DNA from: Paenibacillus xylanilyticus | GTDB lineage: Bacteria > Bacillota > Bacilli > Paenibacillales > Paenibacillaceae | NCBI RefSeq assembly: GCF_013359935.1 | Contig: NZ_JABMCB010000202.1 | Coordinates: forward strand, 744,001-808,000 | Length of the DNA: 64,000 nucleotides | Direction: 5' to 3' | Shown here: piece by piece, positions 51,658-60,422 of the stretch | Layout: every line of letters starts with the position of its first letter | How positions within the stretch are numbered: position 1 is the first letter of the stretch | Notes under the pieces: model-generated | What the model saw: only the letters and a program-made list of their open reading frames with translations | Told to the model about the DNA's origin: nothing | Databases searched by the model: none | Position numbers and translations under genes: made by a program

Positions 51658-52392
51658 ATGACGGATTCCCGCTATTTGAAACGTACGATTGTAAAGGAAG
51701 AGATCGATAGCCGCTATCTTGGAGAGAAGCGTACACTTCGAATTTATCTTCCGCCAGGCTATAACGAATTGCTCAGTTACCCTGTCGTTTATTGTCAGGA
51801 CGGCGAAGAATTCTTCAACTTTGGGCGAATCGCCACGACTGCCAACCGGATCATTCTTGACGAGGGTGCAGAACCTTTCATTATTGTGGGTGTTCAAGTT
51901 GATGTTTCGGTCAGAACCCAGGAGTATGCTCCCTTCGGAAATCGGTTCAAAGCGTATACCGCATGCTTTGCTGAAGAGATTATTCCCTACATTGAAGAGA
52001 AATATCCTGTACGACGCTCACCACAGGAACGTTTGCTCGCCGGCGATTCCCTTGGAGGCAGTGTTTCACTGCATCTCGCCCTGCTCTATCCTGATCTGTT
52101 TACACGAGTCATTAGCTTGTCTGGAGCCTTCTACTCCGCCTCTCAGGAAATTTATGCGGCTGAAGAAGACCTGTCCTGGCTATCCATTTGGATGATTGTC
52201 GGGCTGCAGGAAACTGCGTTTGAAGCAGATACCGGCACATATGATTTTGTTCAATTGAACAGGGATACTCGTGATTTGCTAGAGAAACGCGGTGCTCTCG
52301 TCTCTTATCGAGAAAAAGACGGACACCACCAATGGGGATTCTGGCAAAAAGAACTTCCTGAGGCATTGCTTTATTACCTTCAGGAAAGCTAG
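51658..52392 (+). CDS. Alpha/beta-hydrolase, esterase D-like
   Basis: 244 residues. Nucleophile elbow GDSLGGSVSLHLA (Ser about 128), an acidic residue downstream and a C-terminal GHHQWGFWQKELP carrying the catalytic His. The N-terminal half (RTLRIYLPPGYNE, YPVVYCQDGEEFF) is typical of the esterase D / enterochelin-esterase-like group. No signal peptide, so cytosolic. Candidate substrates are carboxyl esters; not further resolvable. AAAGGTGA lies six bases before the ATG. Confidence 0.85.
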   Translation: MTDSRYLKRTIVKEEIDSRYLGEKRTLRIYLPPGYNELLSYPVVYCQDGEEFFNFGRIATTANRIILDEGAEPFIIVGVQVDVSVRTQEYAPFGNRFKAYTACFAEEIIPYIEEKYPVRRSPQERLLAGDSLGGSVSLHLALLYPDLFTRVISLSGAFYSASQEIYAAEEDLSWLSIWMIVGLQETAFEADTGTYDFVQLNRDTRDLLEKRGALVSYREKDGHHQWGFWQKELPEALLYYLQES

Positions 52393-52473
52393 TTTACTAA
52401 GAAACACATGCGGCTGAAAATGCCGCTATTTTCTTAACCTTTTATGACACCGCTTACATAGAGATTCAAAAAA

Positions 52474-52492
52474 AAGCAGGAATCTCCTGCTT
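52474..52492 (-). terminator. Terminator after the LMW-PTP gene
   Basis: 8-bp stem AAGCAGGA / TCCTGCTT with a 3-base loop and a T-rich tail on the minus strand, 50 bases past the stop. Confidence 0.8.
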
Positions 52493-52542
52493 GCATAAGC
52501 CTGTTGCTGTTTTTTTCAGCCAATTCAGTAATGGTATAAGAT

Positions 52543-53013
52543 TTAAGCGAGTGAATGATCCTTTTGGATCCGCTCCAGGAGTACATTACATCCCGCATCT
52601 ACCAGCCCGTACACCTCTTCAAAGTTACCCGTAAAGTAAGGATCAGGAACTTCGCGTAATGATTCATTCGGTAGCAAGTCCATGAATTTTAAAATATCCG
52701 CTTCGGCTCCGCCTGCAATCTTACGCACGTTGGCCACGTTGGAGTCATCCATGCAGACAATATAATCAAACTGCTCGAAGTCAGCACTTCCGAATTGTCT
52801 CGCAGCCATATTGGCATAAGGAATCTGGTATGTATCCAGCAGATTCCGTGTCCCTTCATGCGGAGGCTTGCTGATATGCCAATCTCCCGTACCAGCCGAG
52901 TCCACCTGAATCTGGTGATTGAGACCACGCTCTTCTATTTTGTGGCGTAATACTGCTTCTGCCATCGGTGAACGACAAATGTTACCGAGACAAACGAACA
53001 AAACATGTATCAT
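52543..53013 (-). CDS. Low-molecular-weight protein-tyrosine phosphatase
   Basis: 156 residues. The P-loop VCLGNICRSPMAE (Cys about 8, Arg about 14) and the general acid Asp in EVPDPYFTG define LMW-PTP. It removes phosphate from protein tyrosine or possibly arginine. ATG at 53013 has AGGGGGAG upstream; a longer frame overlaps the TRIC gene and is rejected. Two bases separate it from the TRIC channel gene, so they are co-transcribed. Confidence 0.92.
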   Translation of the reverse strand: MIHVLFVCLGNICRSPMAEAVLRHKIEERGLNHQIQVDSAGTGDWHISKPPHEGTRNLLDTYQIPYANMAARQFGSADFEQFDYIVCMDDSNVANVRKIAGGAEADILKFMDLLPNESLREVPDPYFTGNFEEVYGLVDAGCNVLLERIQKDHSLA

Positions 53014-53015
53014 GT

Positions 53016-53699
53016 TTACTCCCCCTTGCTTAACGTACGATTTAAGGCCCCTTGTGTGGTTTGTGTTGGAGTAGCGTCTGCACTTACCAATGAACGGCGA
53101 GGAAGTTTCCATTTATAATGTACGGAACACATCCGGAATAATACAACAGCTGCAAAACATATCAACAGACCCACATTCGAGGTAAACCATCCCATTCCTA
53201 TTGCAAATCCAGCTAGCATAGCCCATACTGCATAGATTTCATCACGCAGTACAAGCGGCTTGCGTCCTGCGAGCAAATCACGAATGATTCCCCCGCCGAT
53301 ACCGGTCAACACTGCTGCAACGATTACCGCACTGATGGGATGCCCCATATTGGCAGCATACAGTCCGCCTTGTATGGCAAACGCAGCTAGCCCTATCGCA
53401 TCAAACAGCGCCTCTGTCCGCTTCCAGTGACCAATCCATTTTAGCGGCAACAAAAACGCAACAGCGACAGATACCAGAGCAAGCATGATTAGTGCACCTT
53501 GGCTCCATAGTGTAGTGACAGGTACCCCGATTAGTACATTACGAATAACACCACCACCAAAGGCCGTCACGAGTCCCAACACAAGTACACCTAAAATATC
53601 ATATTCCTCTTCCATAGCCACGAAAGCACCTGACATTGCAAAAGCAATGGTGCCTATAATGCTGAACACTTCAAAAATGTGCAAGTCCAACCTGTTCAA
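53016..53699 (-). CDS. TRIC/UPF0126 family cation-channel-like membrane protein
   Basis: 227 residues, seven predicted helices. It contains the two glycine-rich repeats of the family, AFGGGVIRNVLIG and GIGGGIIRDLLAG, in inverted-repeat halves. Prokaryotic TRIC homologues form trimeric potassium-permeable channels. The C-terminal 30 residues are a polar Thr/Gln tail. First gene of a two-gene unit with the phosphatase. Confidence 0.88.
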   Translation of the reverse strand: MNRLDLHIFEVFSIIGTIAFAMSGAFVAMEEEYDILGVLVLGLVTAFGGGVIRNVLIGVPVTTLWSQGALIMLALVSVAVAFLLPLKWIGHWKRTEALFDAIGLAAFAIQGGLYAANMGHPISAVIVAAVLTGIGGGIIRDLLAGRKPLVLRDEIYAVWAMLAGFAIGMGWFTSNVGLLICFAAVVLFRMCSVHYKWKLPRRSLVSADATPTQTTQGALNRTLSKGE

Positions 53700-53758
53700 A
53701 CCTCACTTTTCAAGTCATCTCCATGTCGCTCTCCCCATTGTATCCGCGAGGACTGAAA

Positions 53759-53787
53759 TTGTGCAACCACATTTTGTGTTTTATACT
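53759..53787 (+). promoter_or_regulatory. Promoter of thiN
   Basis: TTGTGC, 17 bases, TATACT, about 65 bases upstream of the start codon. Confidence 0.5.
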
Positions 53788-53852
53788 GATAGCATTCGTG
53801 AATAATATAAATTGATGTTATACTTTCTACATTAATAGGAAGGATGAATGGA

Positions 53853-54494
53853 ATGACTACGAAACGCATTGTAATTTTTACAGGCGGAGCCCTCTCTCCT
53901 CAATTTATTAAAGAAATCAAGCAGGACGACATTGTTATCGCAGCCGATCGGGGAGCATTGTATTTAATTGAACATGGCGTAAAGCCTCATATAGCTGTTG
54001 GGGATTTTGACTCCATTACAGAGCAGGAATTCCTATTGGTACGCGAGAATAGTGAACGCATGATAACGGTTGATCCTGTTGCCAAGGACTGGACTGACAC
54101 TGAAATGGCTTTTGAGACAGCGCTTGAGCACGAACCTACCCATATTCTGATGCTTGGAGCTACAGGAACACGACTGGATCACACTTTGGCCAATGTACAT
54201 ATTATGGTTCGTGCCATGCAGCACCATGTGTTCTGTACAATCCAGGATAAGCACAACTATATGATGCTGACCACATCCAAAGTAGAGGTGAACGACCGGG
54301 GTTATGAATACATCTCCTTGCTTCCTCTGACTCCTGAAGTTACCGGAATCACGTTGGATGGCTTCTTGTATCCTCTTGATAAAGCCACGATTCGAATGGG
54401 ACAGTCCTTGGGAATAAGTAATAAACTGCTCGGCGCATCAGGTACTGTCTCCATAGATAGTGGACTATTGCTTATTATTCAGAGTAAGGACTAA
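53853..54494 (+). CDS. thiN: Thiamine pyrophosphokinase
   Basis: 213 residues. Nucleotide-binding FTGGALSP, IAADRGALYLIEHG, metal-binding VGDFDSITEQE (about 48-58), DWTDTEMAFE and GATGTRLDHTLANV are all present. It transfers pyrophosphate from ATP to thiamine, giving TPP, the ligand of the riboswitch at 60.4 kb. ATG at 53853 has GGAAGG nine bases upstream; the ATG three codons earlier abuts that site. Stand-alone gene. Confidence 0.93.
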   Translation: MTTKRIVIFTGGALSPQFIKEIKQDDIVIAADRGALYLIEHGVKPHIAVGDFDSITEQEFLLVRENSERMITVDPVAKDWTDTEMAFETALEHEPTHILMLGATGTRLDHTLANVHIMVRAMQHHVFCTIQDKHNYMMLTTSKVEVNDRGYEYISLLPLTPEVTGITLDGFLYPLDKATIRMGQSLGISNKLLGASGTVSIDSGLLLIIQSKD

Positions 54495-54564
54495 CATTCT
54501 TCACGGTAGAGTTATTACGTTTTTGTAACCTGAGATTTTTACGAGATTACACGTATAAATTACG

Positions 54565-54591
54565 AAAGACCCTTGATAATCAAGGGTCTTT
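54565..54591 (+). terminator. Terminator after thiN
   Basis: 12-bp stem AAAGACCCTTGA / TCAAGGGTCTTT with a 3-base loop and TTTCTGTTTG. Confidence 0.88.
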
Positions 54592-54780
54592 TCTGTTTGT
54601 CTGCGGAAAGTTATTAGTCAACGATTAATTTTTTGACATTTTTAATTGTTTTTTAATAAAGAAACCCAAACCTAGGCGGGATAAGGGATTATCACGTTGT
54701 ATCCAATTTCTAGGCAGTTACAAACCTGTTATACTCGCTCTAGCAACTTAACGAAAACGAATTTTGGAGGTAATAACAAC

Positions 54781-55281
54781 ATGAAAACAAACATCTTTGT
54801 CCAAAAGGCCGTAACCGTAGGGTTGTGCGCTACACTAGGTTTTGGAGCTGTATTAATGACAAATGCACCTGTTGCACAAGCAGCAACTTCATCTGTATCG
54901 ACAGGACAACAAATTGTAAACTACGGCAAAAAATTTACGGGAACACCTTATAAATTTGGCGCGTCAACATCAACTACAAAGTACTTTGACTGCTCATCAT
55001 TTATGAAATACATCTTTAAAAAATATGGTGTGAGCTTGCCACGTACGTCGGTTAAGCAATCTAAAGAAGGTAAAGCTGTCTCCAAGGCAAACTTGCGTGT
55101 AGGAGACTTGGTATTCTTCTCAAGCGGCAGCCGTTCCACAGGATCAAACGTAACACACGTTGCTGTTTATGCAGGGAATGGTAAAATTCTGCACACTTAC
55201 GGCTCTCCGGGCGTAACGATCTCGGATTTGAATTCCGGTACTTGGAAAAGAACATATGTTAAGTCTCGCCGTGTACTGTAG
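54781..55281 (+). CDS. Secreted NlpC/P60 (C40) cell-wall endopeptidase
   Basis: 166 residues. Signal peptide of about 37 residues ending APVAQAATS, then a minimal NlpC/P60 domain with C71 in YFDCSSFMKYIF, H126 in THVAVYAG and a third polar residue (His) in KILHTYG. It hydrolyses D-Glu/DAP-type peptide links in peptidoglycan. No SH3 or LysM binding domain, so targeting is by the catalytic domain alone. GGAGG lies ten bases upstream of the ATG; a TATACT -10 is at about 54732. Confidence 0.9.
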   Translation: MKTNIFVQKAVTVGLCATLGFGAVLMTNAPVAQAATSSVSTGQQIVNYGKKFTGTPYKFGASTSTTKYFDCSSFMKYIFKKYGVSLPRTSVKQSKEGKAVSKANLRVGDLVFFSSGSRSTGSNVTHVAVYAGNGKILHTYGSPGVTISDLNSGTWKRTYVKSRRVL

Positions 55282-55313
55282 TTCAGGAAACTTGCATTAA
55301 AGACAGGCAGTTG

Positions 55314-55336
55314 GGACCGGATCTTGGATCCGGTCC
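55314..55336 (+). terminator. Terminator after the NlpC/P60 gene
   Basis: 10-bp stem GGACCGGATC / GATCCGGTCC with a TTG loop and TTTTATATTT tail. Confidence 0.9.
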
Positions 55337-55413
55337 TTTTATATTTACCCGTATTTCTCTGATACATAAGCTTGTATATTACGGTAATTAGATGATTGAT
55401 TTGATATCTCCGA

Positions 55414-56109
55414 TCACGAATCGGTATGAAGCATGTATCCAATTCCACGAACCGTTTGAATCAGTTTGATGTCTCTTCCTTTATCCACCTTGACCCGCAA
55501 ATGTTTAATGTACACATCCACTACGTTGGTATCCATCGCAAAATCATAACCCCATACTTCTCTTAATATCATGCTTCGAGTACATGCCTCATTCACATGT
55601 CTCGCCAGAAATTCCAGCAGCTCATATTCTTTTGGCGTCAGCATCAGGTATTCTCCTGCACGGCTAACCCTGCGTGAACGCAAGTTTACCTTAAGATCAT
55701 GTACGACGATAACTTCCTCGTCCATTTGGACAGCATTCGCAAACACCCGAAGCAAATTTCGTATTCTGGCCATCATGACTTTCCATTGAATGGGTTCAAC
55801 GATCACATCGTTTACGCCCTGATCGAGCCAAGCCACAACCTGTTCAGGGGGGATTGGAGATGTAATCACAATGATGGGAACACTGCCTTCCTTTTGCTCC
55901 AGTAGACAGTGCAGTTCCTCACCAATTTTATGATCATGATTCTCTTCCATCACCCGGATAACCATACTGCAGGTTGTTAGTTGAAACTCCTGTTCACGAT
56001 ACAGATCTTCCCATGTGCTATCGAGAACAGTGTAACCCTCAGCGCATAAGACTTCCTTGATCTCGTTCGTTCGTTCTTTTACACCAATCAGTAAAATGGA
56101 TGTTTTCAT
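55414..56109 (-). CDS. OmpR-type winged-helix regulator with a degenerate receiver domain
   Basis: 231 residues. The C-terminal half (about 130-231) is a well-conserved OmpR-type winged helix (LTPKEYELLEFLARHVNEA, IQTVRGIGYML). The N-terminal half has the receiver fold but lacks its chemistry: the acidic pair is replaced (ILLIGVKER), the phospho-acceptor position is R52 (CSMVIRVMEEN), and the K-P pair reads E-P (VIVEPI). No kinase gene is adjacent. Activity is therefore probably independent of phosphorylation. Start at 56109 by family length; the ribosome-binding site GGTGAG is modest. Confidence 0.85.
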   Translation of the reverse strand: MKTSILLIGVKERTNEIKEVLCAEGYTVLDSTWEDLYREQEFQLTTCSMVIRVMEENHDHKIGEELHCLLEQKEGSVPIIVITSPIPPEQVVAWLDQGVNDVIVEPIQWKVMMARIRNLLRVFANAVQMDEEVIVVHDLKVNLRSRRVSRAGEYLMLTPKEYELLEFLARHVNEACTRSMILREVWGYDFAMDTNVVDVYIKHLRVKVDKGRDIKLIQTVRGIGYMLHTDS

Positions 56110-56232
56110 TTTGCTCACCCGGCCTGTCTCAAACCGCTGCCAAGCCATTGGACCGTGTTTTTCGTTACCAATCACTTCCTGCTGGACAGCAGTATGCTGC
56201 ATGTTGTGTGTTTAGCATGCCATAAAATGAAA

Positions 56233-56259
56233 AAGTCCATTCCTGAAAGGAATAGACTT
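56233..56259 (-). terminator. Terminator of the thiazole operon
   Basis: 12-bp stem on the minus strand (AAGTCTATTCCT / AGGAATGGACTT, one G-U) with a five-T tail, 19 bases past the thiF stop. Confidence 0.85.
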
Positions 56260-56277
56260 GAACATCCGTTATTAACC

Positions 56278-57327
56278 TTACCCAAAATATCGGTGAACGA
56301 GTGTACGCGCTTCGGCGGTGTCCTTCGTTCCATGAACCAATACCCGTCCATCCTGAAAAATAACCATTCGATGGGCCCCTGTCGTGAATGAAACCAGGAA
56401 AGGATTAACTTCCACAGGACCTTCATCCAATCTGCGCAATCGCTCAGACGTACCATGCAGATCCAGCTTCATTGGACGAGATGGACGAATTTGCACCGTA
56501 TCCCTTCCGCATAAAACATCGGTTTTCTCCAAATTGGCCGCGGAGAGATAAGGATATGTTGCGGCTTCACCACAGGAAGGGCAATCTGCTTTTTTGGCAC
56601 CGTCCACATTGATAGATATGTATTCATTACGCCATACATCAAATGACAACAGCTTATGCCGCAATGCATGTTCATTTCCACTTAGAAGTTTCATGGCTTC
56701 CGCTGTCTGGTTGGCTGTTACCATCTGCACGGCCTGAGGAATAATGCCTGATGTATCACAGGTATCCCCGCCAAGCGGAACCTCTCCAAGCAAACAATTC
56801 AGACAGGGAGTCTCTCCGGGCAGGAAGGTGTACGTAATTCCGTAGCTCCCCACACATCCCCCATAAATCCACGGAATGCGATATTTCTGGGACATATCAT
56901 TAATCAGCAGCCTCGTATCAAAATTGTCTGTTGCATCCATAATCAGGTCTGCGTTTTGAATTAAATCCTCAAGCTCATCTGCGCGGACATCCATCACTTT
57001 ACCTTCAATGACAACAGAGGAATTGATATCCGACAGACGTTTCTCCGCTGCCATCGCCTTGGGCATTCGCTGAACAGCATCCTGTTCAATATAGAGCTGC
57101 TGCCGCTGCAAATTGCTCCATTCCACATAATCCCGGTCCGCAATGGTAACGTGTCCAATGCCTGAACGTACCAAAGTCTCCGCGATTCCGGTTCCCAATG
57201 CACCGGCACCCACGATCACGACTCTGCTGTTGTTTAGTCTTTTCTGACCTTCCTTGCCAAGCGGTGCATATCGTTCCTGTCTGGAATAACGATTGCTCTG
57301 CTCGGTTGATTTTGTCTCGTCTATCAT
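56278..57327 (-). CDS. thiF: Sulfur-carrier adenylyltransferase ThiF
   Basis: 349 residues, E1-like fold. ATP-binding VIVGAGALGTGIAETLVRSGIG (about 34-55), ADRDYVEWSNLQRQ, DATDNFDTR, zinc-binding CLNC and CPSC pairs, and the catalytic-Cys region GGDTCDTSG. It adenylates the C-terminal Gly of ThiS. A C-terminal extension of about 80 residues is longer than E. coli ThiF but usual in bacilli. Overlaps thiG by four bases; last gene of the operon. Confidence 0.9.
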   Translation of the reverse strand: MIDETKSTEQSNRYSRQERYAPLGKEGQKRLNNSRVVIVGAGALGTGIAETLVRSGIGHVTIADRDYVEWSNLQRQQLYIEQDAVQRMPKAMAAEKRLSDINSSVVIEGKVMDVRADELEDLIQNADLIMDATDNFDTRLLINDMSQKYRIPWIYGGCVGSYGITYTFLPGETPCLNCLLGEVPLGGDTCDTSGIIPQAVQMVTANQTAEAMKLLSGNEHALRHKLLSFDVWRNEYISINVDGAKKADCPSCGEAATYPYLSAANLEKTDVLCGRDTVQIRPSRPMKLDLHGTSERLRRLDEGPVEVNPFLVSFTTGAHRMVIFQDGRVLVHGTKDTAEARTLVHRYFG

Positions 57328-58091
57328 GTATGAACCATTCCTTCCGCCGGACTGCTGGCTGCCGCATAACGCTTAATGGGTATCATGCCTGCCTCATAAG
57401 CCAGTCTGCCCGCTTCAACTCCCATCCGCATTGCTTTTGCCATATTAACCGGATCTCCCGAACCGGACACAGCGGTGTTCAACAGCACACCGTCCGCACC
57501 AAGCTCCATGGCATAAGCAGCATCTTTGGGTGAACGTAACCCCGCATCTACAATAACAGGAACAACAGCCTGCTCAATAATGATCTCCAGATTATATGGA
57601 TTAATAATACCTCTTCCTGCTCCGATCGGTGAAGCACCAGGCATCACCGCATGAACACCGAGCAGCTGCAGCCGTTTGGCCAGGATCACATCATCCGAAA
57701 TATAAGGCAATACGATAAAACCTTTTTCCAACAGAATCTCGCAAGCCTTGTACGTTTCAATCGGGTCAGGCAGCAGCGTAATTCCATCCCCGATCACTTC
57801 AACTTTTATCATATCACAAAGTCCTGAAGCCCGGGCAAGTTCAGCAGTGCGTACTGCCTCTTCTGCAGTCGAAGCTCCCGCGGTATTAGGCAGTAATGTA
57901 TATCGTTTCAGGTCGAGTGTATCAAGGAAGTGGCGCTTACCGCGCTCTTCCAGGTTCAGACGTCGAACGGCAAATGTCAAAACTTCTGTTCCGGATGCTT
58001 CTACAGCTTGACTCTGTATATCCAGATCTTCGAATTTGCCCGTACCCAGCAATAACCTTGAATTAAATGAATGATGTCCAATTTTCAACAT
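57324..58091 (-). CDS. thiG: Thiazole synthase ThiG
   Basis: 255 residues, TIM barrel. FNSRLLLGTGKF at the start, the catalytic Lys in DMIKVEVIGD (Schiff base with DXP), and PVIVDAGLRSPKDAAYAMELGADGVLLNTAV as the phosphate site. It condenses DXP, dehydroglycine and ThiS-thiocarboxylate into the thiazole. Three bases after thiS. The start is at a canonical position. Confidence 0.95.
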   Translation of the reverse strand: MLKIGHHSFNSRLLLGTGKFEDLDIQSQAVEASGTEVLTFAVRRLNLEERGKRHFLDTLDLKRYTLLPNTAGASTAEEAVRTAELARASGLCDMIKVEVIGDGITLLPDPIETYKACEILLEKGFIVLPYISDDVILAKRLQLLGVHAVMPGASPIGAGRGIINPYNLEIIIEQAVVPVIVDAGLRSPKDAAYAMELGADGVLLNTAVSGSGDPVNMAKAMRMGVEAGRLAYEAGMIPIKRYAAASSPAEGMVHT

Positions 58092-58094
58092 AAT

Positions 58095-58298
58095 TTAACC
58101 GCCTCCCACAAAATGTACGATCTCGATTCGATCTCCGTCTCTTAATACGGTTGTAGCGTGATTCTCACGCATCAAAATTTGGCGATTTAACTCCACCACC
58201 ACAGTTTTAACTTGTAGATTGAAGGAATGCAGCAATTGATCTACACGATTTAAATGGTCTTCAACCTCCATGCTTTGCCCGTTAACGATGATATTCAC
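58095..58298 (-). CDS. thiS: Sulfur-carrier protein ThiS
   Basis: 67 residues, ubiquitin-like beta-grasp. It ends in HFVGGG, the C-terminal Gly-Gly(-Gly) that receives sulfur from the ThiF reaction. The start is GTG at 58298 overlapping the thiO stop (GTGA), with GGAG eight bases upstream; this gives the normal length. The longer frame adds 12 residues from the thiO end. Confidence 0.93.
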   Translation of the reverse strand: MNIIVNGQSMEVEDHLNRVDQLLHSFNLQVKTVVVELNRQILMRENHATTVLRDGDRIEIVHFVGGG

Positions 58299-59524
58299 TG
58301 CATGATCTCCTTTCTGCTCAACCTTTCCGGACACAGCTCTTCAATGCCGAGCTCCTCCGAAGTATGACCGCCAATCAAATTAGCCATCAGTCTGCCGGTT
58401 ATTGCACTAAGCAAAATTCCGTTGCGGTAATGTCCAAATGCAGTGTATAGACCCGGTATGCTTTCACAAGCACCGATATAAGGCAACCCGTCAGGCGTCG
58501 ATGGCCTAACCCCTGCCCAAGCGCGCAAATATTGGGCTTGCCCTATGCCAGGAACCCAGCTTGCTGCGGATGCGAGCAGCTGTTGTATACCTTTAACGGT
58601 AACGATGTGATCCGAACGTCCAGGTAAACTGGTAGCACCTATCCAGACTTCGCCATTTGCTTTTGGGACAATATACACATTATCTGCATAGACTGTCTTG
58701 TCCGGTCTGTAACCTGTGTCATGATCTGCAAACCGGACTGCAGCAATTTCGCCCTTCACCGGGAGAACCGGAAGATTCAGACCTGCCTGTTTTATCAGTT
58801 CTCCTCCCTGGAGACCAGCTGCAATAATGACATGCTTACACGTCATCATTCCAATGGACGTATCCACGCCCTGCACTCTATTCGCATCCACATTCAGCCT
58901 TACATTCTGCACACCTTCTATAACTTTAGCTCCCAGCGTTTGAGCAGCCCTGGCGTAGGCACGCGCCAGATTGACAGGGAGAACCTCACTTTCTGACGGT
59001 CTGTACAGAGCTCCGTGCGCTTCTTCACTGATCCATGGGGCTCGATGTTGAAGAATGGAACGATCCCACCACACATGCTCTGTTGTCAAATCACCGCTTC
59101 TCTTGTCTCTATAATTGTTCATTTCGTTTTCCTGACGAAATGGTGTAATAAATCCATGCTGCTGCAGGCCAATGTCAATTCCACTGAGTGCACTAATGTG
59201 TTCTGTTTGCTGGTGAAGCAGCGCTTTGCTTTCATGTGCCAGTTTGGTCAAGACTGGGGAATGGAATTCCTCGCTGTCCGAAGCCAGCATTCCGGCTGCT
59301 GCACAAGACGTTCCTCCTGCAATACGTGAACGCTCAACCAGTATCACTTCCTTGCCCTGTGAAGCCAGCTCATACGCTATGGCACAACCAATAACACCGC
59401 CGCCCACTACAATGGTTTCCGCATGAAGCTTGCCCCGGATTTCTCCGCGTATTTGGCTCGAATAGGCTGTTCCAGTTCTGTACAGACTTCCACTTCGGCT
59501 GCGACTTCTTACTTCTTCGCTCAT
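58295..59524 (-). CDS. thiO: Glycine oxidase ThiO
   Basis: 409 residues. FAD-binding VVGGGVIGCAIAYELASQGKEV (about 38-60), DAO-family fold, and the C-terminal RAWAGVRPSTPDGLPYIG and GHYRNGILLS blocks. It oxidises glycine to dehydroglycine (iminoacetate) for thiazole synthesis in aerobes. The first 30 residues (Ser/Arg-rich) before the FAD motif are an unusual extension; the true start could be later, but no better site is visible. Confidence 0.93.
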   Translation of the reverse strand: MSEEVRSRSRSGSLYRTGTAYSSQIRGEIRGKLHAETIVVGGGVIGCAIAYELASQGKEVILVERSRIAGGTSCAAAGMLASDSEEFHSPVLTKLAHESKALLHQQTEHISALSGIDIGLQQHGFITPFRQENEMNNYRDKRSGDLTTEHVWWDRSILQHRAPWISEEAHGALYRPSESEVLPVNLARAYARAAQTLGAKVIEGVQNVRLNVDANRVQGVDTSIGMMTCKHVIIAAGLQGGELIKQAGLNLPVLPVKGEIAAVRFADHDTGYRPDKTVYADNVYIVPKANGEVWIGATSLPGRSDHIVTVKGIQQLLASAASWVPGIGQAQYLRAWAGVRPSTPDGLPYIGACESIPGLYTAFGHYRNGILLSAITGRLMANLIGGHTSEELGIEELCPERLSRKEIMQ

Positions 59525-59545
59525 CCATTCATCTCCTTGATTCGG

Positions 59546-60172
59546 CTAAGTTCTCCAGCGTTCAATTGCCTGCCGCAAGGCAGCTCCTGCTACCTTCGGA
59601 TTTTCACTCGCCCATAATGATGATATTACGGCAACTCCACTTGCCCCTGCCGCACGCACAGCATTAATATTTGCTGGTTCAATGCCGCCAATGGCAATAA
59701 TCGGAATCGAAACCGCTGAACATATCTCGTTTAGCGCGGATAGTCCTCTCGGCTTGAACCCTGGTTTACTGCCAGAAGAAAACACGTGGCCATAAAAGAG
59801 ATAATCCGCAGCTCGTTCTTCAGCTTCCTTTGCTTCACTTAGAGAATGAACAGATACGCCGAGCCGAAGTCGATTGGTTGTATTTAAAGAAGAACTGTCA
59901 GCACTGGCCAAGTCATATTGACTCCAATGAACTCCTTGTATGCATTGATGTTTATTCAGCTGATTCAGACCATTGATGACAATACGCTCCATAGGGATTC
60001 CCGCGTCGTGCAAGCTATACGCCCACTCCATCTTCTGTCCATCCGATAAGTGCTTCTCCCGAATGTGTATATAGTCAAAACATGGCCATACCTCTTTGGC
60101 AGTTTTTACAAAACGTTGTTTATCACCTGTACCTGGTGAAACTGCATGCAGTTCAAATGAACGTGAATTCAC
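59546..60172 (-). CDS. tenI: Thiazole tautomerase TenI
   Basis: 208 residues from the GTG at 60172. TIM barrel related to thiamine-phosphate synthase: FDYIHIREK, GVSVHSLSEA, YLFYGHVFSSGSKPGF, IIAIGGIEPAN. It matches B. subtilis TenI (no ThiE-type pyrimidine site), which aromatises the thiazole tautomer. The start is uncertain. A good GGAGAGGAG lies about 30 bases upstream with no ATG, GTG or TTG in frame at normal spacing, so initiation may be at this GTG or at a non-standard codon. First gene after the riboswitch attenuator. Confidence 0.85.
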   Translation of the reverse strand: MNSRSFELHAVSPGTGDKQRFVKTAKEVWPCFDYIHIREKHLSDGQKMEWAYSLHDAGIPMERIVINGLNQLNKHQCIQGVHWSQYDLASADSSSLNTTNRLRLGVSVHSLSEAKEAEERAADYLFYGHVFSSGSKPGFKPRGLSALNEICSAVSIPIIAIGGIEPANINAVRAAGASGVAVISSLWASENPKVAGAALRQAIERWRT

Positions 60173-60225
60173 ATGTTTATGAGAGTTTGTCGTGTGGGTT
60201 CGTCTCCTCTCCGTAGCAGTATGTA

Positions 60226-60254
60226 CAAAAAAAGCCACTCCCGTAGGGAGTGGC
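60226..60254 (-). terminator. Attenuator terminator of the TPP riboswitch
   Basis: 9-bp perfect stem GCCACTCCC / GGGAGTGGC with a 3-base loop and an eight-T tail on the minus strand, between the riboswitch and tenI. Its first arm is complementary to the riboswitch 3' strand (60424-60433). Confidence 0.88.
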
Positions 60255-60422
60255 CGCGAAATCAAGTCCTGTTAGTTAATGACCGTTACATGCCATTTGC
60301 ACATGTTACAAGCTATTGGATCATAGCTGAACCTATACATAATATCTGCATGCTTCATACATGTGGGCACTCACATTCGCTACAACAATCGAAATTGCTT
60401 GCCCATGTCATTCACTGAAACG

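Noticed and set aside
51541..51897. 118-codon minus-strand frame overlapping the esterase start
   Set aside because: Overlaps the esterase gene, which has a good ribosome-binding site and catalytic motifs.
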